DNA of 64,000 bases from Candidatus Binataceae bacterium (GTDB taxonomy: Bacteria; Desulfobacterota; Binatia; Binatales; Binataceae), in contig JADMIL010000001.1 in NCBI GenBank assembly GCA_015478645.1, forward strand, positions 124,001 to 188,000. Direction: 5' to 3'. The translations under genes and the position numbers were made by a program. The notes beneath the pieces were generated by a model that was not told where the DNA came from, ran no database searches, and worked only from the letters and a program-made list of their open reading frames with translations. Below, one piece after another: positions 37,248-46,249 of this stretch. The number at the start of each line of letters is the position of its first letter. Within the stretch, counting starts at the first letter, position 1.

Positions 37248-37663
37248 ACTATTCGCACACACTACGGCTGTCTATCGTGATGCGCGCAGTTGAGGACGCG
37301 GTAATCGAGATAGAGCGCGCGCTCGATCCAGCGGCGCAAGCTCCCCGGCGCGTGATGACCGAGTATCAGAACGACCTCCCCGACTCGGCAAGATGTGCGA
37401 TGCGGGCGAAGCTCGGGGAGATTCGTGCAGAAATCCAAGATGCGAAGGATTGCTATGATTTGTACGCCGACACTGTTTCTAATCGTCGGCGTCTCTCGAC
37501 CAAGTTGTCGATTCTCGCGATTGATTTGACCGACTGCAGACCAGCGTATATGCGCGGCTACGGGGAGGTGCCGGATGAAGAGCGTCAGCCGCTTGACGAG
37601 CGAATGTCACGACTGGAGGCGATGGTTAATGCTCTAAACAGAATGCTTACATCGCACGAATGA
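37244..37663 (+). CDS. Unknown 139-aa helical protein
   Basis: GTG 37244 overlaps the preceding stop, the usual coupling in this operon; a later ATG at 37280 is possible. The product is largely helical with a coiled-coil-like end (DERMSRLEAMVNALNRML). No family recognised. It is the last gene before the attachment-site region. Confidence 0.5.
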   Translation: MNYSHTLRLSIVMRAVEDAVIEIERALDPAAQAPRRVMTEYQNDLPDSARCAMRAKLGEIRAEIQDAKDCYDLYADTVSNRRRLSTKLSILAIDLTDCRPAYMRGYGEVPDEERQPLDERMSRLEAMVNALNRMLTSHE

Positions 37664-38021
37664 TCGGAATCGCTCACGCCCCCGGAATTGAGGCTCATCG
37701 CGTTGGCGCCCTGGACCCCGCTACGATCGACAGGATTATCGATGCATGAGACATGCACGACGTGACGGTCTTTGATTCGCCAACGCGCAACGAACGTGGA
37801 CGAACCCTGCTCAAACCTTCGAGGAGCAGATTCGCGGCTCGAAAGCCGGCCCGCATATGGGCACAATGGCTGCGGCAGTCTGCCAAAGCCCTTGGGCAGA
37901 ACTTGGGCAGATTTGGCCGAAAAATGGGGCGAAAGTGAACAAAAGGCGGCAAAGCGCAGAAGCTGGAAGAGCGCGAAATCATTGGGTTTCTTTTGGTGGT
38001 TTTGGTTTTGCTTTGTCCGTG
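37664..38021. other. Element end region without recognised gene
   Basis: Short overlapping frames only. A direct repeat CTTGGGCAGA occurs near 37890-37910. I find no integrase gene here, although elements inserted at tRNA genes often carry one near an end. The stretch just before the tRNA fragment is T- and G-rich and unlike tRNA. Confidence 0.4.
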
Positions 38022-38055
38022 TCTTCAGTCCGGGTTCGATTCCCGGCCGGGGCAC
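38022..38055 (+). repeat. tRNA 3'-end fragment, probable right attachment site (attR)
   Basis: CCGGG-TTCGATT-CCCGG is a complete T arm, followed by the seven-base acceptor strand CCGGGGC and discriminator A. The upstream bases cannot fold into the D arm, anticodon arm or 5' acceptor GCCCCGG, so only the 3' part of a tRNA gene is present. Integrases that target tRNA genes leave exactly such a fragment at the far end of the element, with the intact gene at the other end. The orientation implies the element lies to the left. Confidence 0.75.
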
Positions 38056-38323
38056 TCATAGCGCAGAAAATTCTTGAATTACTCGGCCGGTTTCATCGGC
38101 CGACGTTCTTGGAGAAAAATTCTTGGCAACGCTGGGCTTGAGGCTTGCCGCTGAACAATTCCAGCTGTCTACCAATCCGGCGGGATTAATACACCATCGA
38201 AGAAAGCTACGATATGTCAGCGCCGGAGATCTTCCGGACCAAATGTAGCTGCGTTATAAATCAATCATAGCTGGAAGAAACGGCCGGACCTATTAAGATT
38301 CTTTATGTAATGGGAGGACTGGT

Positions 38324-38719
38324 TTGAAGCGGACATTGTTAGTCGTTCTGTTGGCGTGTCTGTGCGTCCTATCAGGATGTTTCCAATGGACTGAAGATTC
38401 GCAGGGCAATCTGCAGTCAGCCGGTCTGCCGGGACTTCCGATTTGGCAATCAAAAGCACCTCCCGCGCCAATGAATCCGACCGATCTTGGCTTTACACCC
38501 GAAGAGGCCTCGAAGCTCGGTGGCGAGGTACTGGTGATGCCGACCGCAAACTCGAAAGGCTTACGCTACAGGTACTACCAGATTGGTCAGAATCATTGTG
38601 AAGATGATCTCAAGAAGATGCTGGCCGATCGCGCCCAGCAGAATATGACTGATCCGGCGCCCTACTGCACGGATAATCCTACGCGACCGACAATGACGGG
38701 AAATGCACTCGTGTTCTGA
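38324..38719 (+). CDS. Small secreted lipoprotein
   Basis: 131 residues from TTG 38324 with GGGAGG upstream. Signal peptide KRTLLVVLLACLCVLSGC with the lipobox cysteine at residue 19. The mature part (about 112 residues) has two more cysteines (NHCEDD and APYCTD) that may form a disulphide. Not recognised beyond that. First gene right of the attachment site. Confidence 0.7.
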   Translation: MKRTLLVVLLACLCVLSGCFQWTEDSQGNLQSAGLPGLPIWQSKAPPAPMNPTDLGFTPEEASKLGGEVLVMPTANSKGLRYRYYQIGQNHCEDDLKKMLADRAQQNMTDPAPYCTDNPTRPTMTGNALVF

Positions 38720-38800
38720 ATGCGGATTGCGTTAGGAGTCACGTCCAGAACTGACCTTCGCGATCTACCGCCTCAGACTGGCGCACCAGGTCACTAGGAA

Positions 38801-39178
38801 ATGTTCAAGCGCGCGCAACCGGCACGTCTCCTGGCGGTCAATCAGCCGCCGATGGGACCACGGCTCATGATTCTGGGGCGGAGTGACGTGGTGGTCGGCA
38901 ACGGTAGCGCAAGCGCATTGCAAATCGCGGACTCGAGCCTGGCGCATAGTCACGCGGTCATCAGCCGCCGGCGCGGACGTTATGTAGTTTCCAACACTAA
39001 ATCGGCCGGCGGCACGTTCGTCAACGACAAGCGGGTGCGCCGCAGCCGAACACTTAAGCATCGTGACTCGATTCGGTTCCGCCATTCGCAGCGGCGACTC
39101 TCTTGGTGCCGCCACGCATGGCGAGGACCCAGCCAAACCCGGATACACCAGCGGCGGTTCGTCGGTCGCCGAGAATAG
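38801..39178 (+). CDS. FHA-domain protein, possibly frameshifted
   Basis: Residues 8-95 form a forkhead-associated domain: LMILGRSDVVVG, ADSSLAHSHAVI and GGTFVNDKRVRRSRTLKHRDSIRF are its typical blocks, for phosphothreonine binding. After IRF the sequence turns into arginine-, histidine- and tryptophan-rich noise, while another frame (next entry) continues with ordinary sequence. That suggests a shortened or frameshifted gene, or a true short protein with a random tail. Confidence 0.6.
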   Translation: MFKRAQPARLLAVNQPPMGPRLMILGRSDVVVGNGSASALQIADSSLAHSHAVISRRRGRYVVSNTKSAGGTFVNDKRVRRSRTLKHRDSIRFRHSQRRLSWCRHAWRGPSQTRIHQRRFVGRRE

Positions 39179-39446
39179 CCAGTTCGCCTGGGGATGCGGA
39201 TCGCTGGACCTGGAGGCGCAAATAAATCAATGGATCGCCGGTCCCTTTCACGAGCATTGCGCGTTCGATTCGCATAGCTATCTCAACCCGGACCGCGATG
39301 CACAGGAATATGGTCGCTGGACGCTGCGCAGCTCAGGTGCAGTGGTGCTTATACCACGCGAGCCGCTGATTCGAGGTGCGCAGTATTCGGTCTCGATTAC
39401 CGTGCAAGGACATACCTACGCATGGACATTCAGGATTGCCGGTTGA
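39063..39446 (+). CDS. Fragment resembling the C-terminal part of a CAP-associated protein
   Basis: 127 codons in a second frame overlapping the FHA gene. The end, PREPLIRGAQYSVSITVQGHTYAWTFRIAG, resembles the beta-sandwich tail found after CAP/SCP domains in secreted proteins. No signal peptide and no ribosome binding site is seen. It may be the continuation of the FHA gene after a frameshift, or a remnant of a separate gene. Confidence 0.35.
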   Translation: MTRFGSAIRSGDSLGAATHGEDPAKPGYTSGGSSVAENSQFAWGCGSLDLEAQINQWIAGPFHEHCAFDSHSYLNPDRDAQEYGRWTLRSSGAVVLIPREPLIRGAQYSVSITVQGHTYAWTFRIAG

Positions 39447-39471
39447 TCGGGCAGGCCCAACGCGCGAACTG

Positions 39472-39696
39472 CTAGCGTCTTTGGTAAAGTCCGCCGCCGA
39501 TGAGGATAACGCCTAAGATTAGTACGCCAGCGCCCAATGCTGGAGGAACCATGTGCGTCGATTTCTCGGTGCTCTGGACTTTAACGGCGCCGAGATTTAC
39601 CACGTCCCTGGTATGCGAGGTTGAAAACTCCGGAATCACGAGTCCTAAAATCCCTAACAGCGCGAACAGCGCACCCAGCCATACGATTGATTTCAT
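39472..39696 (-). CDS. Small two-helix membrane protein (DUF3185-like)
   Basis: 74 residues from ATG 39696 with GAGAGG upstream. Helix 1 about 3-22, helix 2 about 48-70, joined by a polar stretch with FSTSHTRDVVNLGAVKVQST. This pattern (TxxTRDVxxxGxxxVxxTE) recalls DUF3185-type small membrane proteins. Function unknown. Confidence 0.6.
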   Translation of the reverse strand: MKSIVWLGALFALLGILGLVIPEFSTSHTRDVVNLGAVKVQSTEKSTHMVPPALGAGVLILGVILIGGGLYQRR

Positions 39697-39889
39697 GAGT
39701 TTTACCTCTCGTTCCGGCCTCAGCCGCAAAAGTAATAGCAATTGATTCTACCATCAAGACCGCGAGCGCGATCCAACGACGAAGCGCGAAAAAAAATGGC
39801 AACCTCCCGCTCTTGGGCGGGCTCCGGCGGCGGATCATGCGGGCCGACACTTTGTCGGGTTTTATGCCGACCCGATCGTCTCGAGCGGC

Positions 39890-40567
39890 CTACGGTGAGG
39901 CGGTCTTGCGGATGTCCGAGGCCACGACCTCCGGAGCGATCGACATCCCGTGGTACTGACGCACCATCTGGCCGTTGCTGCCAATCAGGTAGAGCGCGAA
40001 GACGTGGGTCAGTTCGTCCTGCTCGTCTTCGTGCGGAACATTGTAGACGGCGAGCACCCGGTCGACCTGGTCGGGCGGGCCGGTCAGAAACAGCCAGCCG
40101 TTGGCGTCGACACCCTCTTTCTTCGCATAGGCGAGCAGTTGCGGCGGCCGATCTTCGGCCGGGTCGGTGGTGATCGAGACCATCGTCACCCGCGCAGCGG
40201 CATCGCTGCCGAGATTGTCCGCGACCTGCCGCATCTTGGCGGTCAGCATCTCGCAGACGCCGCGGCACGAGGTGTGGATAAAGCTGACCAGGACGATCTT
40301 GCCCTTGAGTGACGCGAGCGATACCGGATGGCCGTTCTGATCGATCAGCTTCGCCGCCGGCAGCCAATCCCTGGGTTCGCTTGCCCCAGGCGCAGACGGC
40401 GTGACCGCCTCCGCACCGGCCCGCGCCGGCGGCCCGCCGATCGCGATTGCGATTAGCGCTCCCGCGCATACTCGGGCGATCAGTCCCCGCCAGTGACGGC
40501 GCCTCGCGACGCTGCGTGGTGCTGCGCCCTGGAATGCGATCGGCTGGGTCAATGCTGCGCGTGGCAT
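39890..40567 (-). CDS. SCO1/SenC/PrrC-type copper chaperone
   Basis: 225 residues from ATG 40567 (GAGAGG 7 bases upstream). N-terminal hydrophobic signal or anchor (about 28-50). Copper motif C101-x-x-x-C105 in HTSCRGVCEM, and a histidine in DELTHVFALYL near 190 completes the site. Family members deliver copper or act as thiol reductases outside the inner membrane. It ends a minus-strand cluster that begins with copper monooxygenase genes, which gives it an obvious client. Confidence 0.87.
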   Translation of the reverse strand: MPRAALTQPIAFQGAAPRSVARRRHWRGLIARVCAGALIAIAIGGPPARAGAEAVTPSAPGASEPRDWLPAAKLIDQNGHPVSLASLKGKIVLVSFIHTSCRGVCEMLTAKMRQVADNLGSDAAARVTMVSITTDPAEDRPPQLLAYAKKEGVDANGWLFLTGPPDQVDRVLAVYNVPHEDEQDELTHVFALYLIGSNGQMVRQYHGMSIAPEVVASDIRKTASP

Positions 40568-40658
40568 GACTAATCCTCTCACAATTCCGGGGTTCCGACT
40601 AACGACGCCCGTTTCCGCCGATTACCATCGGCGCGATGCTCTGTGCGGGCCACGCCTG

Positions 40659-42227
40659 TTAAAGATTTTTCTTTGCGCATTCGCCGGCAATATAGTCGGC
40701 CTGCCGAATCGCCAGCGTCACGATCGTCAGCGTCGGATTTTCCCCCGCGCTGGTGGTGAATTGGCTGCCATCGGAAATGAACAGGTTCTTCAGATCGTGG
40801 GTCTGTCCCCACTTGTTGCAGACGCCATCGCGCGGACTTTCGCTCATCCGGCAGGTGCCGAGATTGTGCGTCGACGGATAGGGCGGCGTCTCGATCGTGC
40901 GGATCGCGCCGACCGCGTCGTAGACCGCAGCGCCGCGCTTATAGCCATACGCGCGCATCGCCAGGTCGTTGGGATGATCGTCGTAATGCACGTTCGGAAT
41001 CGGCAAGCCGAACTGATCTTTTTCCGTCGGATTGAGCGTGACCGCGTTGCTCTCCTGCGGCATATCCTCGCCGACGATCCACATCCCGGCCATGTTGTTA
41101 TGCTGATCGAGCATCCCGGCGTAATCGCGGCCCCACGCGCCGGGATTCAGGAACGCGGCGGTGAACGGCAGCCCCAGCGAGATCGTCTCCATCTCGAAAC
41201 CGCCGGCGAAGCCCCGGCTCGTGTCGAGCCCCGATTCGTCCTGAATAATTCCCGCCATCACGGTGCCGCGATACATATGCACGGGCTTTTTGAAAATCGC
41301 GAAGACCGATCCGGTGGTATGCCGCATGTAGTTCTTGCCAACCTGGCCCGACGAATTGGCCAGCCCCGACGAGTAGGTCGAGGTTGCCGAGTTGAGCAGC
41401 AGCCGCGGACTTTCGATCGAGTTGCACGCGACGCATACGATTCGCGCCTTCTGCACGTTGTGCTGGCCGTTCGCGTCGGCGTAGAGCACGCCCGTCGCCT
41501 TGCCGTTTTTGTCGGCGAGAATCTGCAGCGCCTGCGATTGCGGCCGCAAGTCGAGCTTGCCGGTCGCTTCGGCCTTGGGAATCTCAGTGTAGAGCGTTGA
41601 CCATTTCGCGCCCGACTTGCATCCCTGGAAGCAAAACCCCAACTGCCAGCACGACGATCGATCGTCGCGCGGCCGGCTGTTGATCGCCATCCGCCCGGTA
41701 TGCACGGTCTTGTAACCGACCCGCGTCGCCCCGTTGTACATCACCTTGAAGTTATTATTGCCGGGCAGACCGGGAATATCGTTGGTCCGCGTCACCCCCA
41801 TCTTGTCTTCGGCCTTGGCATAGTACGGCGCGAGATCCGCAAGCCCGATCGGCCAGTCGAGCAGGTTGGCGCCGGTGATATTCGAGTAGTTAGTCTTCGC
41901 CTTGAACTCATGCTCTTGCAGGCGCAACGAGGCGCCCGCCCAATGCACCGTGGTGCCGCCGACCGTTTTGCAAATCCACGCCGGCAGGTTCGGAAAATCC
42001 TTTGCCACGCGCCAACTGCCCGAGGTCGTGCGCTTGTCGAGCCACGCCAACTGGTTGAACGCGAACCATTCGTCGTTGTGAAAAGTGGCCGAGGATTGGC
42101 GCTGGCCGGCTTCGAGCAATACTACTTTCAAGCCCTTTTGCGTAAGCTCGTTGGCGAGCGTACCGCCGCCGGCGCCAGAACCGATAATCACCACTACTGA
42201 GTCATCGCCTGAATCAAAGCGCGCCAC
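40659..42227 (-). CDS. GMC-family flavoprotein oxidoreductase, large subunit
   Basis: 522 residues. FAD-binding GSGAGGGTLANELTQKG near residue 16, GGTTVHWAGAS near 90, and the C-terminal active-site region HNLGTCRMSESP with SAGENPTLTIVTLA. Resembles the flavin subunit of gluconate/sorbitol-type membrane dehydrogenases. It has no signal peptide; the next gene upstream encodes a Tat-signal partner that would carry it to the periplasm. With the cytochrome gene it forms a three-part dehydrogenase, probably for alcohols made by the monooxygenase (inference). Confidence 0.88.
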   Translation of the reverse strand: MARFDSGDDSVVVIIGSGAGGGTLANELTQKGLKVVLLEAGQRQSSATFHNDEWFAFNQLAWLDKRTTSGSWRVAKDFPNLPAWICKTVGGTTVHWAGASLRLQEHEFKAKTNYSNITGANLLDWPIGLADLAPYYAKAEDKMGVTRTNDIPGLPGNNNFKVMYNGATRVGYKTVHTGRMAINSRPRDDRSSCWQLGFCFQGCKSGAKWSTLYTEIPKAEATGKLDLRPQSQALQILADKNGKATGVLYADANGQHNVQKARIVCVACNSIESPRLLLNSATSTYSSGLANSSGQVGKNYMRHTTGSVFAIFKKPVHMYRGTVMAGIIQDESGLDTSRGFAGGFEMETISLGLPFTAAFLNPGAWGRDYAGMLDQHNNMAGMWIVGEDMPQESNAVTLNPTEKDQFGLPIPNVHYDDHPNDLAMRAYGYKRGAAVYDAVGAIRTIETPPYPSTHNLGTCRMSESPRDGVCNKWGQTHDLKNLFISDGSQFTTSAGENPTLTIVTLAIRQADYIAGECAKKNL

Positions 42228-42243
42228 TACACAGACCTCCGCG

Positions 42244-42783
42244 TCACGAAGCTTTGGGACTGGCCGAGGCCGGCGGATCCGGCAGCCATTTCAGATCGTT
42301 GAAGCCATGATGGAGGTAGCCGCCAAACGGATATGACGCTCCTGGATAGCCAAAGCGTTTCCACACGGCGGGATTATTGTAGAGCGATACCAGCTCGATA
42401 CCGCGGACCTTCTGAAAGAACGGCGTCGTCTCGATCCGCTTTAGCCCGGCCACCTGCTCGGCGCTCGAGCGCGCGGCGAATTTCTTGGCGCCGCCGGCGT
42501 CAAGCTGCGCGATCCCGTCATGCATCATTTGCGCACTGGCCGGCGTGGCCTGGGCCTCCTGATCGAGATCGTGCACCACCTTGATGTAGTAGCTATCGGC
42601 AAGGCGATCGTGCGGAAAAATCTCCCGCACCATCTTGAGCAGCGTCTCGCCCTCATGCTCGCTGAAGGCCTTCAGTTCGGCAGTCCACGAAGCCGCGAAA
42701 CTGACCGCCGCGGCCCCCGATGTGGCAATCGCCACGCCAGCTACCGCGATTGCCCCCTTCTGCAAGAATTCGCGTCGCTTCAT
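42244..42783 (-). CDS. Gluconate 2-dehydrogenase subunit 3-like Tat protein
   Basis: 179 residues with a Tat signal (KRREFLQKGAIAVAGVAIA) and the DUF/GDH subunit 3 fold region ETLLKMVREIFPHDRL. The C-terminal GYPGASYPFGGYLHHGF is typical of the family. It is 16 bases upstream of the flavin subunit and should escort it across the membrane. Confidence 0.84.
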   Translation of the reverse strand: MKRREFLQKGAIAVAGVAIATSGAAAVSFAASWTAELKAFSEHEGETLLKMVREIFPHDRLADSYYIKVVHDLDQEAQATPASAQMMHDGIAQLDAGGAKKFAARSSAEQVAGLKRIETTPFFQKVRGIELVSLYNNPAVWKRFGYPGASYPFGGYLHHGFNDLKWLPDPPASASPKAS

Positions 42784-42921
42784 CTCCGCTGCGTCCTTCC
42801 CTGCGCCACATCCTTGCCCTGCGCAGGCGCTTCATCGGCCCCGCGGGCCAATGCCCTCATCGTTACGAAATGCCAGTTCGCCGCGAACTGCCTATCGCCG
42901 CAAAATGCCGGCCACCATGCA

Positions 42922-43374
42922 TTACTTACCCAGCTTGCGCACGCGCTCGACCAGCGCGGCGACTACCGCCGGTTCATTTTCGAGGTCCGGATTCGAGGCC
43001 ATCTCGGCACTCAAGCCCACCGCCTTGCCACCCTGGACGATCGCCTGAGCGATGCGCGCGTCGGTCACCGAACGCTGCCATTTGCGGCTGTGGAAATTGA
43101 CTGGCCGCGGGTTCAGATTGGCCGCCGCCGGACCGTTGCCGCGACCCTGGTCGCCATGGCACGTGGCGCATCGCGAGGTAAAGATCTCCGCCGCCTGCGC
43201 GCGCGCATCCGCGGTGACCGCGGCCGGCGGCGCGCTATCATGATTATCCGTCGAGGCCGCCTGCGCGAGCATTTGATAGGAATTCGCCGCCCGACTGACT
43301 AACGGCGCAGCGCCCGCCGCGGTCATCGCCATGACTGCGGCGACGAAGCCATAACCGAACCTACGCGCTTTCAT
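42922..43374 (-). CDS. Class I cytochrome c
   Basis: 150 residues with a signal peptide (about 1-29) and one haem site C69-A-T-C72-H73. A methionine in GLSAEMASNPDLEN near 125 is the likely sixth ligand. Probable electron acceptor of the GMC dehydrogenase, feeding the respiratory chain. Confidence 0.88.
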   Translation of the reverse strand: MKARRFGYGFVAAVMAMTAAGAAPLVSRAANSYQMLAQAASTDNHDSAPPAAVTADARAQAAEIFTSRCATCHGDQGRGNGPAAANLNPRPVNFHSRKWQRSVTDARIAQAIVQGGKAVGLSAEMASNPDLENEPAVVAALVERVRKLGK

Positions 43375-43403
43375 CCGCTACGCGCGCCCTGCCGTCCGCC
43401 CGA

Positions 43404-44444
43404 TCAAGGTATCAGTACCGCGCGCCCTTTGATCTGGCCGTTCTTAAGATCCTGCAGGGCGGTATTAGCTTCGCTGAGACGGTATTCTCTGGTCGTCAGA
43501 TTGACTAATCCGCGATCCGCCAGCGCCATCAGTTCGACCAGGTCTGAGTAGGTACCGACCAGGTTGCCGACGATCGTCTTCTCAGTGACGATCATCTCCA
43601 TCGTCGCGATCTCAACTTTGCCGCCGTAGCCGACGATATAGTAGTAACCGGCGTTGCAGGTCATCTTGAGCCCGTTGGCCACCGCGGCCCCTTCGCCGAC
43701 AAAATCGATCACCGCCTGCGCGCCCGCGCCGCCGGTCAGTGCGAGCACCGCATCGACCTCGTTGCCGTCGGCGCGGACCGTATGCGTCGCGCCGCACTCA
43801 CGCGCGAGCTTCAGCGCGGCTTCCGATCGGTCAACCACGATCACATCGGCGGCACACAGCGCCTTGAGCACCTGTATACCTATATGTCCGAGTCCGCCCG
43901 CGCCGATCGCGACCGCACAGTCGCCCGGCAGCAGATGCGCCGCGGCCTTCTTCACCGCATGGTACGCCGTTAGGCCGGCGTCGGCGTAAGGCGCGACGTC
44001 CTTGGGTGCGAGTGTGCGCGGCAGCTTGATCAGTGCGCGCTCGGCGGTCTTGAGCAACTCGGCGTATCCGCCGTTCGAATCGATTCCCGGAAATGCGCCG
44101 CCCGCATGCATATCGTTGCCGCGCCGCGCCGCCAGCGTCTCGCCATGGCTCAACAGCGGATGACAGATCACCGGGTCGCCGACCTTCACGCCCGTGACGC
44201 CCGCGCCGACGGCCTCGATCCAGCCGGCGTTTTCGTGGCCCATGATGTACGGCAGTTGGACCGGCACGCGATCGCGCCACAGCCCCTCGATCACGTGGAG
44301 GTCGGTGCGGCATACGCCGGCGCCGCCGACCCGCACGATCACGTCGAACAGGCTCTCGATCTTCGGTTCGGGCACGTCCTTGTAGACCACGAACTCGGGC
44401 CGTTCGAGCTTCAGATCGTACTGGTTTAGAACTGCTGCCTTCAT
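43404..44444 (-). CDS. Zinc-type alcohol dehydrogenase lacking structural-zinc cysteines
   Basis: 346 residues, medium-chain dehydrogenase. Catalytic zinc ligands: C in GVCRTDLH and the GHENAG histidine-glutamate pair. NAD(P) fold: GAGGLGHIGIQVLKA, then VVDRSE, whose aspartate suggests NAD. Where the family normally has four cysteines for the structural zinc, this protein reads SHGETLAARRGNDMHAGG, with none. It starts about 200 bases after pmoB, same strand; a role in oxidising the alcohol product is inference. Otherwise complete. Confidence 0.87.
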   Translation of the reverse strand: MKAAVLNQYDLKLERPEFVVYKDVPEPKIESLFDVIVRVGGAGVCRTDLHVIEGLWRDRVPVQLPYIMGHENAGWIEAVGAGVTGVKVGDPVICHPLLSHGETLAARRGNDMHAGGAFPGIDSNGGYAELLKTAERALIKLPRTLAPKDVAPYADAGLTAYHAVKKAAAHLLPGDCAVAIGAGGLGHIGIQVLKALCAADVIVVDRSEAALKLARECGATHTVRADGNEVDAVLALTGGAGAQAVIDFVGEGAAVANGLKMTCNAGYYYIVGYGGKVEIATMEMIVTEKTIVGNLVGTYSDLVELMALADRGLVNLTTREYRLSEANTALQDLKNGQIKGRAVLIP

Positions 44445-44460
44445 TTAATTATAACCGCGG

Positions 44461-44568
44461 CTTCGCAGACTCGCCCGCACCCCATGCCCGCTTCGCCCGA
44501 TGCGAACTTCACTCGCCTACGCGCCATGACCAACCGCGGCTTTGACTGGGATGCGGACGAGTCCGCGA
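44461..44568. repeat. Inverted repeat between pmoB and adh
   Basis: CTTCGCAGACTCG near 44464 and CGAGTCCGCGAAG near 44557 are near-perfect inverted copies separated by about 80 bases. It lies in the non-coding gap after pmoB. It may be an RNA hairpin or relic of a mobile repeat; no T-run. Confidence 0.35.
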
Positions 44569-44649
44569 AGTCGCGCTTTAGGTCTCGCCACACCCCATGC
44601 CTGACCGCGGTGCACCTGCGTTTCGCTCAATAGCCACTCCGCGCTCGCT

Positions 44650-45897
44650 CTACGGCAGGTACTGCGGCTGAAATTCGGTCGGGATCAGCACCGATTTGAC
44701 GGTCACCAGATCGTATTTTCTCCGCTCGCCCTGAAAATGCACGAGCCCCGCGATTAGCTGCTGCGGATCGTGCAACGGAATCAGCCGCTCGTCGTTGAAT
44801 ACGTCGCCGCTCATCGTGAGCTTCACCGCGCGGGTCTCGCCCGGCGCGATCGGTGTATTGGGCTCGACGTCGAGTTTGCCGGTATAGTCGGCCGGTCCCG
44901 CCTGCGCGATCGCCGCCGCGTCGCCATTGACGAACGTCGTCATCGCCATCGAGTATTCGGTCAGCGTCAGCGGCATATCGCTGATATTCTTGATCTGGGT
45001 ATTAAGGATCAGCGTGCTGGTCTTCTCGTCATAGGTTGCGCCGGTGCCGCGCACCGTCGCCAGATTCACGCCAGGCGCAGCCGAGACCGGCTCAAAGCGA
45101 TCGGTCTGCTGCGGCAGCCGCACTGGAAATTTTGCCGCCATGTAGACCCAGCCACCGACCATCATCGCGACGGTGATACCCGCCAGCACGCTCATCCAGA
45201 AATGATCGCGCGGTGTGATCAATCCAATATCCGGCGCGTCGTCGTTGATCGGCAGTTGAATCGTCACCGCCAGGCGGGTCACCGTGCGCTTGGGCACCGT
45301 CCAGTAGAGCATCCAGATGACGCCGATGATGAATCCGGCGAGCGACCACCACCAGACGAACGCACCGCCGTAATGCTCGAGGTTAACTTTCTGCCCATCG
45401 AGCAGCGACACGTCGAAGCGAAATGGCGTCGCACTGGGCTCGACCGTGACCCATTCGCCCGGGCCGATCAGCGTGCCGGTGCCCTGGATCGCAATCCCGG
45501 GATGGACGTGCCAGCGGCCCGGATTACGTCCGCGCATCACCATATTGAAATTGTAGACGCCGCCCTTTTCCACGAAGATCGATCCCATGTCGGGTTCGCC
45601 ATTGACCGTGCGATCGGCCAGCACAAATACCGGGCCGGGCACCACCGGCGTGATATACGCCGTGGCCGGCGGATCGAGCGTGTAGGGCCAGGTCTCGAGG
45701 ATCTTGAGGCTCCCGGTGATCGTGACCGGATCGCCAACCTTGATCACGGTCGGCGAGATATGGACATTGAAGAACGCGACCGTCAGGTCCTTGAGAAACG
45801 GCTCGTCGGCCGCTTCGCCATGGGCCCAGGCGCCGCGTGCGCCGCACAGGATAATCAGAACGGCCGCCGTCAGACCGGCCGCAAATCGCAATCGCAT
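44650..45897 (-). CDS. pmoB: Particulate copper monooxygenase subunit B
   Basis: 415 residues from ATG 45897 with GAGGAG 7 bases upstream. Signal peptide ends AWA, so the mature protein begins HGEA: this N-terminal histidine (H26) with H130 and H132 (GRWHVHPG) are the copper-site ligands of methane/ammonia/alkane monooxygenases. Two membrane helices (about 178-198 and 232-252) separate two periplasmic cupredoxin-like domains. Fourth gene of pmoC-A-x-B. Whether the substrate is methane, a short alkane or another compound cannot be decided from motifs. Confidence 0.93.
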   Translation of the reverse strand: MRLRFAAGLTAAVLIILCGARGAWAHGEAADEPFLKDLTVAFFNVHISPTVIKVGDPVTITGSLKILETWPYTLDPPATAYITPVVPGPVFVLADRTVNGEPDMGSIFVEKGGVYNFNMVMRGRNPGRWHVHPGIAIQGTGTLIGPGEWVTVEPSATPFRFDVSLLDGQKVNLEHYGGAFVWWWSLAGFIIGVIWMLYWTVPKRTVTRLAVTIQLPINDDAPDIGLITPRDHFWMSVLAGITVAMMVGGWVYMAAKFPVRLPQQTDRFEPVSAAPGVNLATVRGTGATYDEKTSTLILNTQIKNISDMPLTLTEYSMAMTTFVNGDAAAIAQAGPADYTGKLDVEPNTPIAPGETRAVKLTMSGDVFNDERLIPLHDPQQLIAGLVHFQGERRKYDLVTVKSVLIPTEFQPQYLP

Positions 45898-45961
45898 CTG
45901 CGCACTCCTCACCGGGCGGCGGCCCATAACGGGCCGCGCCACTGCGCAATCGGGCGGATTC

Positions 45962-46210
45962 TTATCTACTAATCGCCCGTCGTTTCAGGTTTTGTGACTT
46001 CGAGACCGGCGGCTCGCGCCGCGTCGGCCACAGAATCATGATCCAGTAACAGATGATTCCGAGCCCCACCGACAGGCCTACCGGCGGTCCCAGCTCCCCC
46101 GGACCCGCCATCCCGCCGTGAGCGCTCGCCGACGGAGCGAATAGGCCGATCCACGAGATCGCGAGCGCCATTCGCCGCGCCCATCGGTAATTATGCGTTC
46201 TTCGTGTCAT
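45962..46210 (-). CDS. Small membrane protein between pmoA and pmoB
   Basis: 82 residues from ATG 46210; TTG 46228 is an alternative. A first hydrophobic stretch (about 13-29, ending ASAHGG) looks like a signal peptide and would expose an N-terminal histidine, as in PmoB. A second helix (about 42-60, VGLSVGLGIICYWIMILW) then anchors it, with a basic tail. In the classical operon pmoB follows pmoA directly, so this gene is extra. No family recognised; a copper-related or assembly subunit is only a guess. Confidence 0.6.
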   Translation of the reverse strand: MTRRTHNYRWARRMALAISWIGLFAPSASAHGGMAGPGELGPPVGLSVGLGIICYWIMILWPTRREPPVSKSQNLKRRAISR

Positions 46211-46249
46211 CGCCTGCCAGATACTCAATTGACGCCAGTTACTGAATAC

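Noticed and set aside
37585-38055. Minus-strand open frame beginning MPRPGIEPG
   Set aside because: This is the familiar false gene produced by reading a tRNA T-arm and acceptor backwards; it instead points to the tRNA fragment.
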